From a bacterium (GTDB taxonomy: Bacteria > CSSED10-310 > JAFGSJ01): 38,182 nt of DNA. Shown here piece by piece: positions 10,324-19,774 of this stretch. Numbering within the stretch: position 1 is the first letter of the stretch; every line of letters starts with the position of its first letter. Both the position numbers and the translations under genes were made by a program. The stretch spans positions 1 to 38,182 of the forward strand of contig JAFGSJ010000058.1 in assembly GCA_016934675.1 (NCBI GenBank). Direction: 5' to 3'. The notes under the pieces were generated by a model. It was not told the origin of the DNA. It saw only the letters and a list, made by a program, of their open reading frames with translations, and searched no databases.

Positions 10324-11421
10324 TTATTTATTCCTATTGATCGTTCGGCCGAATTTTTTTCGCTGGAGCATATCCATGAATGCTTCGAGTCTCGTGTTAT
10401 ATCCCATTTCGGTGACATGCTCATCAAAGGAAAGGTGCAGAACCGGAATACGATAATCACGGCTGATTTTGTCCATGATTACCTGAGCGATCAGCTCGGG
10501 CATGCAGGTCAACGGCAACAGATGCACGATTCCGTCAAAACCGCGCCGGGCGTATTCGACTGTTTTCCCGACCGAGAGCAGGCTTTCACCTCCGGCATTG
10601 TTCTTAAGATATGGCTGAGCCAGCCTCTTCGCCCTTTTTGTCTGATTGCGGCGCCAGGGTGCATAATGGACCCGTTCGTTGAACCAGTTGGCAATGGTCA
10701 CGCCCCGTTCGATCAAAGCCCCCATCTCGCCCAGTTTTTCCTCGATATGTGTGTTGGCCACGGTCTCGAGTACGATAAATATTTCGCCCAGAACGGCTAT
10801 ACGCACGATTTTACGACTGGTGTCCTGCGGTAAGGCCTGAAACTTCTGCTTGATCGCTCGCATGACCCGTCTCAATTCAGACCAGTTGCGGCTCTGATCT
10901 ATCAGCTCGATACACGTGTTTCGTAATCGGGTAACGGCACCCCGCTCGATCTCATAGGGTCGGGTCTGGTGGGCCATCCAATCGAGACGGTCCAAAGCAT
11001 CCAAACGCTGCATGATAAAGTAAAACTCACGAACCAGACGTATCCGGGAATGAACGCCACTCACCTCTCGCATGGTCTGCACAATCGATTTCAACTGGTC
11101 AGGATTGTCCGTCCGAATGAAATCGAATGAATAACCCAATCGTTGTAAAATCTGTTCATGGACCACACTATAATATCCCAGTCGACACGGGCCCGAACCA
11201 CCGATCATCACCAGAGTGTCCGCTCCATTATTCAAGGCCTCGATGAAATTCCCGAGATTCAACTTGAACGGCAAACATACGAACTCAGGTGAATGTTTCA
11301 ATCCGAGCAAATCCGAATTTTTTGCCGCCCGATGCGGTACCACAACCTCGACATTCAGGTTGCGCAAAGCACCCATAAATGCAATCGACAGGGTTCCCAT
11401 ATGCGGAAAAGCTATCTTCAT
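10324..11421 (-). CDS. 2-hydroxyacyl-CoA dehydratase activase-related protein (COG3580/3581-like)
   Basis: Protein of 365 residues resembling the stand-alone CoA-dehydratase activase-related family (DUF2229 region). Three conserved Cys likely to bind an iron-sulfur cluster are present: Cys49 in FVCLPFK, Cys79 in GGSGPCRLGYY and Cys306 in LPLTCMPELIAQ. IPVLHLSFDEHVTEMGYNTRLEAF near the C-terminus is the most recognisable block. No ASKHA ATPase domain and no dehydratase alpha/beta subunits are encoded nearby, so it is an orphan whose partner is unknown. The RBS is weak (GGGGAA about 11 nt upstream). Many anaerobes carry such orphans, which hints at, but does not prove, an anaerobic lifestyle. 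Confidence 0.8.
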   Translation of the reverse strand: MKIAFPHMGTLSIAFMGALRNLNVEVVVPHRAAKNSDLLGLKHSPEFVCLPFKLNLGNFIEALNNGADTLVMIGGSGPCRLGYYSVVHEQILQRLGYSFDFIRTDNPDQLKSIVQTMREVSGVHSRIRLVREFYFIMQRLDALDRLDWMAHQTRPYEIERGAVTRLRNTCIELIDQSRNWSELRRVMRAIKQKFQALPQDTSRKIVRIAVLGEIFIVLETVANTHIEEKLGEMGALIERGVTIANWFNERVHYAPWRRNQTKRAKRLAQPYLKNNAGGESLLSVGKTVEYARRGFDGIVHLLPLTCMPELIAQVIMDKISRDYRIPVLHLSFDEHVTEMGYNTRLEAFMDMLQRKKFGRTINRNK

Positions 11422-11638
11422 CGTTCAGTGTGTTCCCCATCCAGATGACTGCAATTTGATAACAATCATAACCTCGCATCCACGAAATATTTCGGCGCAC
11501 ATTCAGCATAGTCCTGATAAAAGTGTATGAATTCTTACGTGATTTTTCAACCCATTAAGATCAGATTGTGAATCTCAAGAAGAATGGCTTGAGTATGGGC
11601 TTCTTTGAATCAACTAAGGTCAAAGGCAGAGGTGACCC

Positions 11639-12061
11639 TTATTCGAGGAACGGATTCAGGACCTGAATAGTATGATAATATTGCCCATGTGACAGGTCTT
11701 CACTGAATATCTGCGAGCACTTCATCCGTTCAGCTGCAGCCACAATCAGAGCATCCCAGTAGGAGATCTGGTAACGAATAGAGGTATCAACTGCCCGGAA
11801 GACCAGTACTCGGTCAAGCTCGACCGCAGGCACAGGGCTTAAACTGGTGATGATCCTCATAACTTCTGCGGCTGTCAATGGTTGTTGTATCTTCCTGGTC
11901 ATGATCACGAAAAATTCACTCAGGACCTGCGTCGATACTACCATGCTTTCCATGCGAATCCCTTGTTTCAGAAGTGCCTGGGCCCGATCTTGTCTGGTCG
12001 ATTCGTGGGTGTCAAAAGCATAGACAAGAACATTGGTATCGAAAAAAATTTTATCGACCAT
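11639..12061 (-). CDS. vapC: VapC-type PIN-domain toxin
   Basis: PIN-domain ribonuclease of 140 residues starting MVDKIFFDTN at 12061. This start is chosen because FDTNVLVYAFD must be near the N-terminus and because GGAG lies just upstream; a longer frame opens upstream inside the antitoxin gene. Acidic residues of the metal site are visible: Asp in DTNVL, Glu in VLSEFF, Asp in YWDALIVAAAE and Asp in FSEDLSHG. Its first 11 nt overlap the end of the antitoxin gene in another frame, the usual translational coupling in such modules. The toxin cleaves RNA and is neutralised by the upstream partner. The subtype and target are not determinable. Confidence 0.9.
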   Translation of the reverse strand: MVDKIFFDTNVLVYAFDTHESTRQDRAQALLKQGIRMESMVVSTQVLSEFFVIMTRKIQQPLTAAEVMRIITSLSPVPAVELDRVLVFRAVDTSIRYQISYWDALIVAAAERMKCSQIFSEDLSHGQYYHTIQVLNPFLE

Positions 12062-12284
12062 GGAGCTCCTCCCTGGTCCAAGTCCGCGGTCCAAAGTCTC
12101 GACTGAACTGCTGAAAGGTTTCTTCTAGTTCCTTTATGGCGAGCTCCTTCCGGATCTCCATCTTCTCGACCTCAGATTGCAGGAATTCCCGGATCATGGC
12201 GGTCATAGTCGTATTCCTGTCAATGGCTATTTTCCTCACTTTTTTGATGATCTCCTCATCGACTCTTAAGGTGATATTGGGCAT
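12051..12284 (-). CDS. vapB: ribbon-helix-helix antitoxin (VapB-like)
   Basis: Small protein of 77 residues starting MPNITLRVDEE. The N-terminal RHH fold is clear: a beta strand ITLRVDEE, then helices KKVRKIAIDRN and TMTAMIREFLQSEVEK. A charged C-terminal tail would wrap the PIN toxin. The ATG at 12284 is preferred over GTG at 12293 because GGGGGG lies nine nt before it. It should bind its own promoter as a dimer; an inverted repeat sits between the promoter boxes just upstream. Confidence 0.85.
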   Translation of the reverse strand: MPNITLRVDEEIIKKVRKIAIDRNTTMTAMIREFLQSEVEKMEIRKELAIKELEETFQQFSRDFGPRTWTREELHGR

Positions 12285-12331
12285 GAGCTTCACCCCCCGC
12301 TGCCATGATTAAGCCATAATAAGTTCTACCC

Positions 12332-12362
12332 TTAATATGGTGCTCCTTGGCGGAGCTGTCAA
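12332..12362 (-). promoter_or_regulatory. promoter with embedded inverted repeat for the first toxin-antitoxin pair
   Basis: On the minus strand, consensus TTGACA (complement at 12357-12362) is followed after 19 nt by TATTAA (complement at 12332-12337). The spacer contains the inverted repeat GCTCC-TTGGC-GGAGC (12342-12356), well placed as an operator for the RHH antitoxin. The 19-nt spacing is longer than ideal. Confidence 0.5.
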
Positions 12363-12504
12363 GTACGTGGTCAAGTCGAATGCGCCGAGTCCTTATTCAT
12401 TTTTATGGAAAGCGTTGGAAAAAAGACTTATTGTAGATGAGGAGGCGCTGACACGTTCGACCCTACTCATAAACAATGATGACTATTGTATGATGTGATG
12501 GACC

Positions 12505-15500
12505 ATGGATGATAATCAATTATTGCTCGGGATGATAGCGTTAGAGCAGGAGCTGATCGATGGACCAACCCTCTTGTCGTTTCTGATCAGGTCCTTGCGT
12601 GGCGGTAGCGTAACCGTCGAAGCCCTGCTTCAGGATGAAGCCAGGCTGACTCGGGGTAAAATCGATGCTCTCCGGGTCGTCGTTCAGGAGCGGTTGCAGG
12701 CTTCTGAGGGTAAGATTGACCGGATATTCGAGCAATTATGCGCACGTCTGAGTAACTCAGTTTCAGAGCTCGAGCCCGATACGGTGGTGGTAAATGCTGA
12801 CAAGACGGCGCATACTGCCTCGATAGTCTTACCGCAATCCGACCGGGTCTACTATACTCAATTGTCACCGGATACCGAGCGGGAGCTTACGTTTCAACCG
12901 CTTCATAACGCCCGGGAGTTGACGCTCGAGCATAAGGACCGTTATCTATTCCGGGGAGAATTCGGGCGGGGTGGTATCGGTCGGGTCATGCTGGCCTTCG
13001 ATCAGCACTTGGGTCGGGAGGTGGCCATCAAGGAACTCCTGCCCCATCTGCAGGAAAAGGGGGATGGGTCTGATTCTCAGAAATCCAATCGGACCAAAGT
13101 GGCCATGGTTCGTTTCCTGCAGGAGGCCCGCATTACCGGCCAACTCGAGCATCCGGGTATTGTGCCAGTTTATGAACTGGGCCAACGGGCAAATGGTATT
13201 ATTTATTATGTCATGAAATTAGTCCGGGGCACGACTTTGAACAAAAAGATCAAGGAAGCGGCTGACCTGCACACCCGGCTCGAATTGTTACCACACTATC
13301 TCGATCTTTGCCAGACTTTGGCTTACGCTCATTCGCGGGGTGTTATTCACCGGGATATCAAACCGGACAACGTGATGGTCGGTGAATTTGGTGAAACGGT
13401 GGTGCTCGATTGGGGTCTGGCCAAGGTCAAGGGTATCGAGGACACCCGTTCGGAGCGATTAACTCGGCCCGTTGTGTTCGAGAATATCGAATCCAGCGAT
13501 GTGACTGTAGCCGGGACCACTTTGGGCACGCCGGCTTTTATGTCGCCGGAACAGGCCAAGGGTGAGATCGAACGTATTGATGAGAGGTCTGATGTCTGGA
13601 GTCTCGGGGTTGTGTTGTTCCAGATCATAAGCGGTCGTTTGCCCTTCCAGGGTAAAAATGCCTATCAGGTCCTTTCCCGGGTCATCAGTGAAAAGCCGGA
13701 CGAACTTGGAAAAGTCTGCCCTGGTGTGCCTCCCGAGCTGGTTGCGCTAGTCGACAAATGCCTCGAACCGGAACGCGAAAATAGGTATCAGCATGCCGGC
13801 GAGCTTGCAGCCGAGATGAAGCGTTATCTGTCCGGTGGATTGATCCATGTCTTCAATTATAGCCCCCTCTTGCTCGTGAAACGATGGGTCCGACGGCACA
13901 AGGCTCTTGCAATGACAATGGCGGCATCACTGTTTTGTATCGTCTTGCTCGGGATTTGGTCCCATGTGCGGATAAGTGAGGAACGCGACCAGGCTGTAGC
14001 TGCCCGTGAATTGGCCCTGATCAAGGAACAGGAGACGCGGACCAGCCTCTCTCAAGCCTTGGCCGAGCGGGGTATGTTCGCCATGAATGATGCCCGCTGG
14101 GCCGAGGCGAAAATCTATTATGCCGGATCACTGACCTATCAACCCCGTCTTGATGCCCAACTCTGGTTGAACATGGAAGCGTTTTTACCGATACAACTCG
14201 AACATGTCCGGGTCCTCGGGACCCATGAGGGCTATTGTATTGCTCTGGGCATTTCGACCGATGAGCGTCAAGCTGTATCGGGCGGACATGACGGCTCGAT
14301 CGTGGTCTGGGACCTCCGGGCTGAAAAGGAGATCAAACGCCTCGAACCGCTCCGAGACTGGGTTTCCGCCGTCGAATTTTCCCCGAAGGGTGATTTGCTG
14401 GCTTGTTCGAGTGCGGGAGGCAGTCTGGTCATGATTGAAACGGTTTCATATGAACCGGTTTGGCGACTCGAGACCGAACGACATCTCCGTTGTCTCTGTT
14501 TCTCGGCAGACGGCAGGTATGTGCTGGTCGGGGATGGTTACGGCCAGGTAAGCATCAGGGAGACAGCTTCAGGCCGCTTGATTGGTACACTCGAGGCCCA
14601 CCAGGACCGGGTGACCAACATAGCTTGTACCAGCGACAGTCGTATCATGGCTACGGTCAGTGAGGACCATACCGCCTCATTATGGAACCTGGAAACTCGT
14701 CAAAAAATTACCCAACTGCCCAATACCTCGGGTTGGATTTCGTCGGTGGCCTTCTCTCCTGACGACAAACTCGTGGTTATTGGCAGTTCCAACAATTTCG
14801 TCCAGATTTACAGCATGCAGGACTATCAGGAAAAAAATCGTCTGTCAGGACATACGGGTGAAATATTCAGTCTGCGTTTTTCTCGGGATGGCCAGTATCT
14901 CATTTCGAGTAGTTTCGATATGACCATCAGGATTTGGGACGTGGGCAAAATGACCCTGCTACTCACGCTGACCGGGCACCGCTCCGGTGTTTTCAAAGCT
15001 ATTCCTTTCCGTAACGGAAAGGCTATTCTTTCCGGATCGAACGACCGGACCGTTCGTATCTGGGACTTGGACCACCGTTCCGTACCCGATATCCGTTTCG
15101 CGGAGCGTGGTCCGATCAGTACAGTAGCATATTCGGCTGATGGAACATACCTGTTTGCGGCCGGGGCCGGTGGGATGCTCTACAAATATAATCGTCTCGA
15201 GGACTCCTTTGATACGATTTCGGCCCATGACCACTTTATCGATCATCTGTTATTGTCCGGGAATGATGGCCTGATCATCACCTCGGAGGCAGAACAATCG
15301 CTGAAAATCTGGGATTTCAAAACGCTCGAGCCGAAAGGGCATTTGTCCTGGGAGAAGAAGAGACTCATGTCGCTCGATATCTCGGCCCAGAATGACCGAA
15401 TGGTCCTGGTTTTCAGTGACGGCACTCTCCAGTTGTGGGACCTATCCGCCTCGGACCCGATCAATCTGGACCAGGGAAATTCCGACCAGACCCTGGCCAG

Positions 15501-16050
15501 GTTTATCGAAGGAGGCCAGAAACTGGTCGTGCTGACTTCTGGAGAAAAGTCGTTCCGCGTCTGGGACCTGGTCACGGGAAAAATTATCAAACAGGAACAG
15601 CTCTTCAGGGTGGCCCCCTATTCACTGGCCTTTTCGCCCGATAACAGCCAAATGGCCATTTCGGTCGATGATCAGACCATACTGGTCTATTCCTGGCCGG
15701 ACCTGGTCCTCGAACAGACCATCGCGGACCATGACGGCGAGATTGCGTTCATTACCTACTCACCGGACCAACGATTTTTGGCCAGTGCGGGTTGGGACAA
15801 ATACGTCCGCTTGTTCAGGACAGACTCCTGGGAAAAAGTCCTGACTATTCCGTCAGATAATCTGCCGGTCCGCTCGACCATCGCTTTTGCCCCGAATAGC
15901 GAGGAATTCGCCTGGGGCTCCTTTTTCGGCTCAGCCCGACGTTTCATTTTCAAAGATGAATATATGACGCAGGACCCGCGTATCTTCCTGAGACAGAGCG
16001 AGGAGGCCAGTGGTTATCGGCTGGTCCGTAGTAAACTTGTCTCCCGGTAA
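12505..16050 (+). CDS. transmembrane Ser/Thr protein kinase with WD40 beta-propeller
   Basis: Protein of 1181 residues. After about 145 residues without a recognised family comes a PknB-like kinase: glycine loop GEFGRGGIGRV (about 151-161), VAIK with Lys176, HRDIKPDN with Asp284, DWG (302-304, replacing DFG, a variant seen in many bacterial kinases), SPEQAKG and an Arg-rich C-lobe. A single membrane helix (about 465-485, MAASLFCIVLLGIW) and a short coiled-coil-like stretch follow. The rest is WD40 repeats, with visible ends IVVWDLR, ASLWNLE, IRIWDVG, VRIWDLD, LKIWDFK, LQLWDLS and FRVWDLV plus degenerate blades. The kinase should be cytoplasmic and the propeller periplasmic. There is no clear Shine-Dalgarno before the ATG. 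The histidine kinase downstream could share transcription. Confidence 0.93.
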   Translation: MDDNQLLLGMIALEQELIDGPTLLSFLIRSLRGGSVTVEALLQDEARLTRGKIDALRVVVQERLQASEGKIDRIFEQLCARLSNSVSELEPDTVVVNADKTAHTASIVLPQSDRVYYTQLSPDTERELTFQPLHNARELTLEHKDRYLFRGEFGRGGIGRVMLAFDQHLGREVAIKELLPHLQEKGDGSDSQKSNRTKVAMVRFLQEARITGQLEHPGIVPVYELGQRANGIIYYVMKLVRGTTLNKKIKEAADLHTRLELLPHYLDLCQTLAYAHSRGVIHRDIKPDNVMVGEFGETVVLDWGLAKVKGIEDTRSERLTRPVVFENIESSDVTVAGTTLGTPAFMSPEQAKGEIERIDERSDVWSLGVVLFQIISGRLPFQGKNAYQVLSRVISEKPDELGKVCPGVPPELVALVDKCLEPERENRYQHAGELAAEMKRYLSGGLIHVFNYSPLLLVKRWVRRHKALAMTMAASLFCIVLLGIWSHVRISEERDQAVAARELALIKEQETRTSLSQALAERGMFAMNDARWAEAKIYYAGSLTYQPRLDAQLWLNMEAFLPIQLEHVRVLGTHEGYCIALGISTDERQAVSGGHDGSIVVWDLRAEKEIKRLEPLRDWVSAVEFSPKGDLLACSSAGGSLVMIETVSYEPVWRLETERHLRCLCFSADGRYVLVGDGYGQVSIRETASGRLIGTLEAHQDRVTNIACTSDSRIMATVSEDHTASLWNLETRQKITQLPNTSGWISSVAFSPDDKLVVIGSSNNFVQIYSMQDYQEKNRLSGHTGEIFSLRFSRDGQYLISSSFDMTIRIWDVGKMTLLLTLTGHRSGVFKAIPFRNGKAILSGSNDRTVRIWDLDHRSVPDIRFAERGPISTVAYSADGTYLFAAGAGGMLYKYNRLEDSFDTISAHDHFIDHLLLSGNDGLIITSEAEQSLKIWDFKTLEPKGHLSWEKKRLMSLDISAQNDRMVLVFSDGTLQLWDLSASDPINLDQGNSDQTLARFIEGGQKLVVLTSGEKSFRVWDLVTGKIIKQEQLFRVAPYSLAFSPDNSQMAISVDDQTILVYSWPDLVLEQTIADHDGEIAFITYSPDQRFLASAGWDKYVRLFRTDSWEKVLTIPSDNLPVRSTIAFAPNSEEFAWGSFFGSARRFIFKDEYMTQDPRIFLRQSEEASGYRLVRSKLVSR

Positions 16051-16098
16051 CATGGTGTCCTCTCTTTCCGGTCCATTTGACAGAGCGGCAATTGTATT

Positions 16099-16121
16099 GT
16101 AAAATGGAACGATCATTTTAC
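16099..16121. repeat. 8-bp inverted repeat between two kinase genes
   Basis: GTAAAATG (16099-16106) and CATTTTAC (16114-16121) form a perfect inverted repeat with a 7-nt centre. It lies 48 nt after the kinase stop and about 125 nt before the histidine kinase start. It is AT-rich and has no T-run, so an operator is likelier than a terminator. Confidence 0.4.
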
Positions 16122-16245
16122 CAACACAAGAGAGGGCTTGGGATACCGTATTCCCGTGCTATGGCCGGATCATAATCCGTTGAAAGCTGTCATTTCAAAT
16201 CGGATCTGAACATGAACACATGACCATGGATCAGGAGTGCATCCT

Positions 16246-18213
16246 GTGACAATGCGCAACTGTCTGTTGTTTGGCGTCATTCTGATAAGTCTATTCTCGT
16301 GTAATGCACCATCGAAACGCACGCCTGATGCGGAACGGGAACGGTTGCGAATCAGCGGCAGTGTGACCTTTGAACAGCAGTATGAGATACTGTTGCGACT
16401 GTATCGGACCCAGGAAGATAGCCTGGAGGTAGCTTCTCATCAAACAGCGAATGAACTCCTCAATCTGGTTACGGCCCAGGCTGATCGGACAATACTAGCT
16501 CAGGCCTACATGGATTTGGCCCAGAACGCAAAAAGCCGAATTCAGGCGTCCCAGTATTATTTTAAGGCCTTGGATATCTATGAGTCTATAAATGATCTGG
16601 CCAAAACCATTACCTGTTTGAATGCCATCGGTGAAATTTTTCGGGCGATGGGGGATTTTGAGCGATCATTGCTGTATCTGGAACGTGCAGTTCAGTTGTG
16701 CGATCAAATCGGTGACAAGCAGCAATTAGCGTATGCTTTCAATCGGACCGGTGCGGTTTATTTTGAGATTGCCCTGAAAGGTGATCAAGACGCTCTCTAT
16801 CTATCAATTGGCTCGACGCAAAAATCGATCACCCTGGCCAAGGAATTGGGTGATATGAACTTATTGATGAGTAATTACAATATCATGGGCGTCGATTATC
16901 TTCGACTCAATGATAAAACCAAGGGGCATAATTATTTGAAACAGGCCTTGGAATTGATTGATAGGCACAATTATTATCAAGATAAACCTAATGTTTTGAA
17001 CAATCTGGCTAACTACTATATGGATTCGGGCGATTATGAACAAGCAATCGCCATGGCCCTCGAGAGTTACCGCATAGCGTCCGAATTGAATATTCAAACG
17101 TATCTCGAGGTTTCGACTTCTCTCCTGGCCAATGCCTATTATTTAAACAAACAATATAAAACTGCCTTTGATTATTATAGTTTATCCCAGAAATATTACC
17201 AGGAGGGCTTTTTTAATGAGCGGAACTTGAAAATTTTCGAACTCGAAGCCCAATATGAAACCGAAAAGAAAGAGTTGTTACTCGAAGCGCAGAAAAACAG
17301 GGAAACATTACTGATACTCCTGATAGTCTGTATTTCTGTTCTGGCGTTGATCATTATCATCCTGATTTTTTCGCGGGTGCGTCATTTCAAAAAAATGAAC
17401 GCTCAGGTCAGCCAACAGAACGAGTTGATTGTGAAACAGAATATGGACCTTGAAGAGCTGATTGCCGAACGGAACAGGTTCTTTTCGGTTATTGCACATG
17501 ATTTACGGAACCCCTTGACCTCGATCATCGGTTATTCAGACCTCCTGCTGACCTTATATGATCAATTGACTGAACAGGAGAAAAAGGACAATCTGCTCAT
17601 CCTGAAGATATCCACGGAACAGACGCATAGTCTGATCATCAATCTACTCCAATGGGCTTACAGCCAAACGGGTAAATTGGGTTTTGCTCCGGAGAACCTC
17701 AGGCTCGATCAGATCATTCAGGAAAACATCAATCTTCTGACCCTACAGGCAGAAAACAAAGACATAAAAATCCTGTATGAACACACTGTCGAGGAGATGG
17801 TCTATGCCGATAGCGACATGGTCAATACGATAATTCGCAACCTGTTGTCCAATGCCATCAAATTTTCTTACCCGCACAGTGTCATCAAGCTCAGTTGTGA
17901 AGTTGTCCACGACCAGGATGCAATACGCGAAGGGCCCATGATGGAAATTGCCATTACCGACCACGGTGTGGGCATTAATGCCGAAAACCAGGCCATACTT
18001 TTCAAGGTTGGAGAGCGGACCATTTCGCCGGGGACTAATAATGAGACTGGTAGTGGGCTTGGGCTTATTCTGTGCCAGGAATTTGTATCTAAAAACGGTG
18101 GCACAATCAGGGTCCAAAGTGAGCCGGGGCAGGGCAGTCGTTTCAGTTTTACCTTACCCCTGGCCCAGCAGCCTGTTCAACCCGCAACCGATAAGCCGAC
18201 GGAAACACCTTGA
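16246..18213 (+). CDS. membrane-anchored TPR sensor histidine kinase (lipoprotein-type N-terminus)
   Basis: Protein of about 655 residues. GTG at 16246 is preferred because AGGAG lies eight nt upstream; GTG 16237 overlaps that RBS, and ATG 16252 is a further option. The N-terminus is hydrophobic and ends in LFSC, a plausible lipobox. A series of TPR-like helix pairs (about 60-330) should be periplasmic. It is followed by a membrane helix (LLILLIVCISVLALIIIILIF, about 350) and a coiled-coil linker. The HisKA H-box is FSVIAHDLRNP with the phospho-acceptor His near 418. HATPase_c boxes are NLLSNAIKF (N), ITDHGVGI (G1) and GSGLGLILCQEF (G2). There is no receiver domain and no response regulator gene nearby, so it is an orphan. 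Its stop is 17 nt from that of the convergent oxidoreductase gene. Confidence 0.92.
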   Translation: MTMRNCLLFGVILISLFSCNAPSKRTPDAERERLRISGSVTFEQQYEILLRLYRTQEDSLEVASHQTANELLNLVTAQADRTILAQAYMDLAQNAKSRIQASQYYFKALDIYESINDLAKTITCLNAIGEIFRAMGDFERSLLYLERAVQLCDQIGDKQQLAYAFNRTGAVYFEIALKGDQDALYLSIGSTQKSITLAKELGDMNLLMSNYNIMGVDYLRLNDKTKGHNYLKQALELIDRHNYYQDKPNVLNNLANYYMDSGDYEQAIAMALESYRIASELNIQTYLEVSTSLLANAYYLNKQYKTAFDYYSLSQKYYQEGFFNERNLKIFELEAQYETEKKELLLEAQKNRETLLILLIVCISVLALIIIILIFSRVRHFKKMNAQVSQQNELIVKQNMDLEELIAERNRFFSVIAHDLRNPLTSIIGYSDLLLTLYDQLTEQEKKDNLLILKISTEQTHSLIINLLQWAYSQTGKLGFAPENLRLDQIIQENINLLTLQAENKDIKILYEHTVEEMVYADSDMVNTIIRNLLSNAIKFSYPHSVIKLSCEVVHDQDAIREGPMMEIAITDHGVGINAENQAILFKVGERTISPGTNNETGSGLGLILCQEFVSKNGGTIRVQSEPGQGSRFSFTLPLAQQPVQPATDKPTETP

Positions 18214-18230
18214 TCGATCCGGCATTGCAG

Positions 18231-19370
18231 TTAGGTCCGCTCGATGGTCTCGTGATAGACGACCCCTCGTTCTGCCAGGCCCTTGAGAAGAAATTCGACA
18301 CATTGTTTATGCTGGCCGATGAATTCGGGAGGCGAAATGCCGATGCGATCATAGAGTCCTTTAGCCAGCATTCTGACAGCGACAGTAGCGGTATAACCGG
18401 TAGTTCGAGCCATGGAATGGACCTGTGTTTCCGGATCGTATCGATCGATCAGATCATAGGTATAACGGACTGATTGACCGTTGGTGACACCCTTGACAAG
18501 CACTCTCATGACTGTGAGGTCTATTTCGCCGGGTTCGAGTTTCCATAAGGGGAAGAGCAGTTTGGCAGTGACATCCAATGGGCAGACTGTGGTCGAGCCA
18601 ACCGTGATCGGTTCCTTACTGAAAAAACCGACTTCCCGCAGAATTTTGATTTTGTCGATATGACCGGGATAACGAAGTGTTTTTTCTTTCATATTTCGAG
18701 CGGGAATTGTCTGAGCCAGGGTGCGTAAGCCATCGCTATTGAATGCTTCAAGTGTCCCCACTTCCGGAAAAACCAGATATTCCGGTTCGGACAGGGCCGA
18801 TCGAGTAACCAGTTGCCCGTTTTCAACTAATCGGGCTGGCCGGGTATACTCTTCGATCACATCGATCGGCGAAAAAACCGCTCTGTATTCCCAAGGCCAG
18901 ATACGGGTTTGAGGCAAGCCCCCCACGTAGATTTCGGCCTGCTCGGTCTGGTCCAGTTGATGATGGACGTAACCGATCAGCACATTGCTCATGCCCGGAG
19001 CCACACCACAATCGACCAGAGCGACGACCCCTTTTTCCCGAGCCAAATCGTCCAGTTGGAACGGGTCCTCGGCACTAAAGCAGATATCGACCACGTTTTT
19101 CCCGCTCCGGATGATGCTCTGCAGGGTTTGATAGCCCAAGAACCCGGGCACGGCATTGAGCACTATATCAGAATCACTCACCAGCCTCTCAACCCGGTCG
19201 GGTGATGAGAGGTCCTGCTGAATAGTCCTGATCGAAGGATGGGCTCGTTTTAGTTTTTCCAGCGACTGACTATTGATATCGGCACACGAAATTTCAAAAT
19301 CGGCCTCACGGGCCAGGTCCGCAACCATGGGACCCCCGACCAGGCCAGCACCTAAAACGATGATTTTCAT
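18231..19370 (-). CDS. saccharopine dehydrogenase-like NAD(P)-binding oxidoreductase
   Basis: Protein of 379 residues starting MKIIVLGAGLVGGPMVADLA. The start at 19370 is chosen because the Rossmann GAGLVGG loop must be close to the N-terminus and because GAGGAG lies seven nt upstream. The fold is that of saccharopine dehydrogenase and lysine 6-dehydrogenase: DLSSPDRVERLVSDSDIVLNAVPGFL, CGVAPGMSNVLIGY, and a late TTGYTATVAVRMLAKGLY helix. Members act on lysine/alpha-aminoadipate semialdehyde or related amino acids. The substrate cannot be assigned, as no lysine-pathway gene is present. It is transcribed convergently with the histidine kinase. Confidence 0.85.
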   Translation of the reverse strand: MKIIVLGAGLVGGPMVADLAREADFEISCADINSQSLEKLKRAHPSIRTIQQDLSSPDRVERLVSDSDIVLNAVPGFLGYQTLQSIIRSGKNVVDICFSAEDPFQLDDLAREKGVVALVDCGVAPGMSNVLIGYVHHQLDQTEQAEIYVGGLPQTRIWPWEYRAVFSPIDVIEEYTRPARLVENGQLVTRSALSEPEYLVFPEVGTLEAFNSDGLRTLAQTIPARNMKEKTLRYPGHIDKIKILREVGFFSKEPITVGSTTVCPLDVTAKLLFPLWKLEPGEIDLTVMRVLVKGVTNGQSVRYTYDLIDRYDPETQVHSMARTTGYTATVAVRMLAKGLYDRIGISPPEFIGQHKQCVEFLLKGLAERGVVYHETIERT

Positions 19371-19580
19371 GACTGTTCTCCTCATTGCTGCTGATTGATC
19401 GTTGATATACAAGGATTATCTGCAATTTTCCACGTGTTTCACCCAGACACATTTGATATGCACTTCATGCCGGACTTTAGTAAATAAACCGGGTCCTGTC
19501 AATTCCATCTTCCTTCGAGTAATAATTGCTGCTCTTTACAGTATCAGAATTTCATGGTTTGGGATGAAAACAAAAGATCA

Positions 19581-19723
19581 ACACAGATTGCACAGATAGC
19601 TCAGATTTTTTATCTGCGAAATCTGGATTTCTAGCAGTTTTTCTTTTTTCAGAAGCACCTCCAGATTTCGCAGATTTATGTTTTGAATTGAGAAAATAGC
19701 CGGTGACATCAGTGAAATCTGTG
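19581..19723. repeat. CAGATT-rich palindromic intergenic repeat
   Basis: A 16-bp perfect inverted repeat (19612-19627 with 19660-19675, core ATCTGCGAAATCTGG) encloses a 32-nt T-rich spacer. It is flanked by an outer pair, CACAGATT (19582-19589) and AATCTGTG (19716-19723). Several further CAGAT units lie between. Similar CAGATT/AATCTG palindromic intergenic units recur in many environmental genomes and often yield spurious short ORFs. No transposase is associated. It is probably a dispersed non-coding element. Confidence 0.7.
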
Positions 19724-19774
19724 GTCACATTTTTCATAACTCAACCAAGAATTGCCGCTCTATCGAAAAATGAC

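Noticed and set aside
10087-10833. Plus-strand ORF of 248 codons
   Set aside because: Runs opposite two recognisable minus-strand genes and has no family features.
19552-19737. Minus-strand ORF of 61 codons
   Set aside because: It coincides with the CAGATT inverted-repeat element; its peptide is the translation of the repeat and has no RBS.
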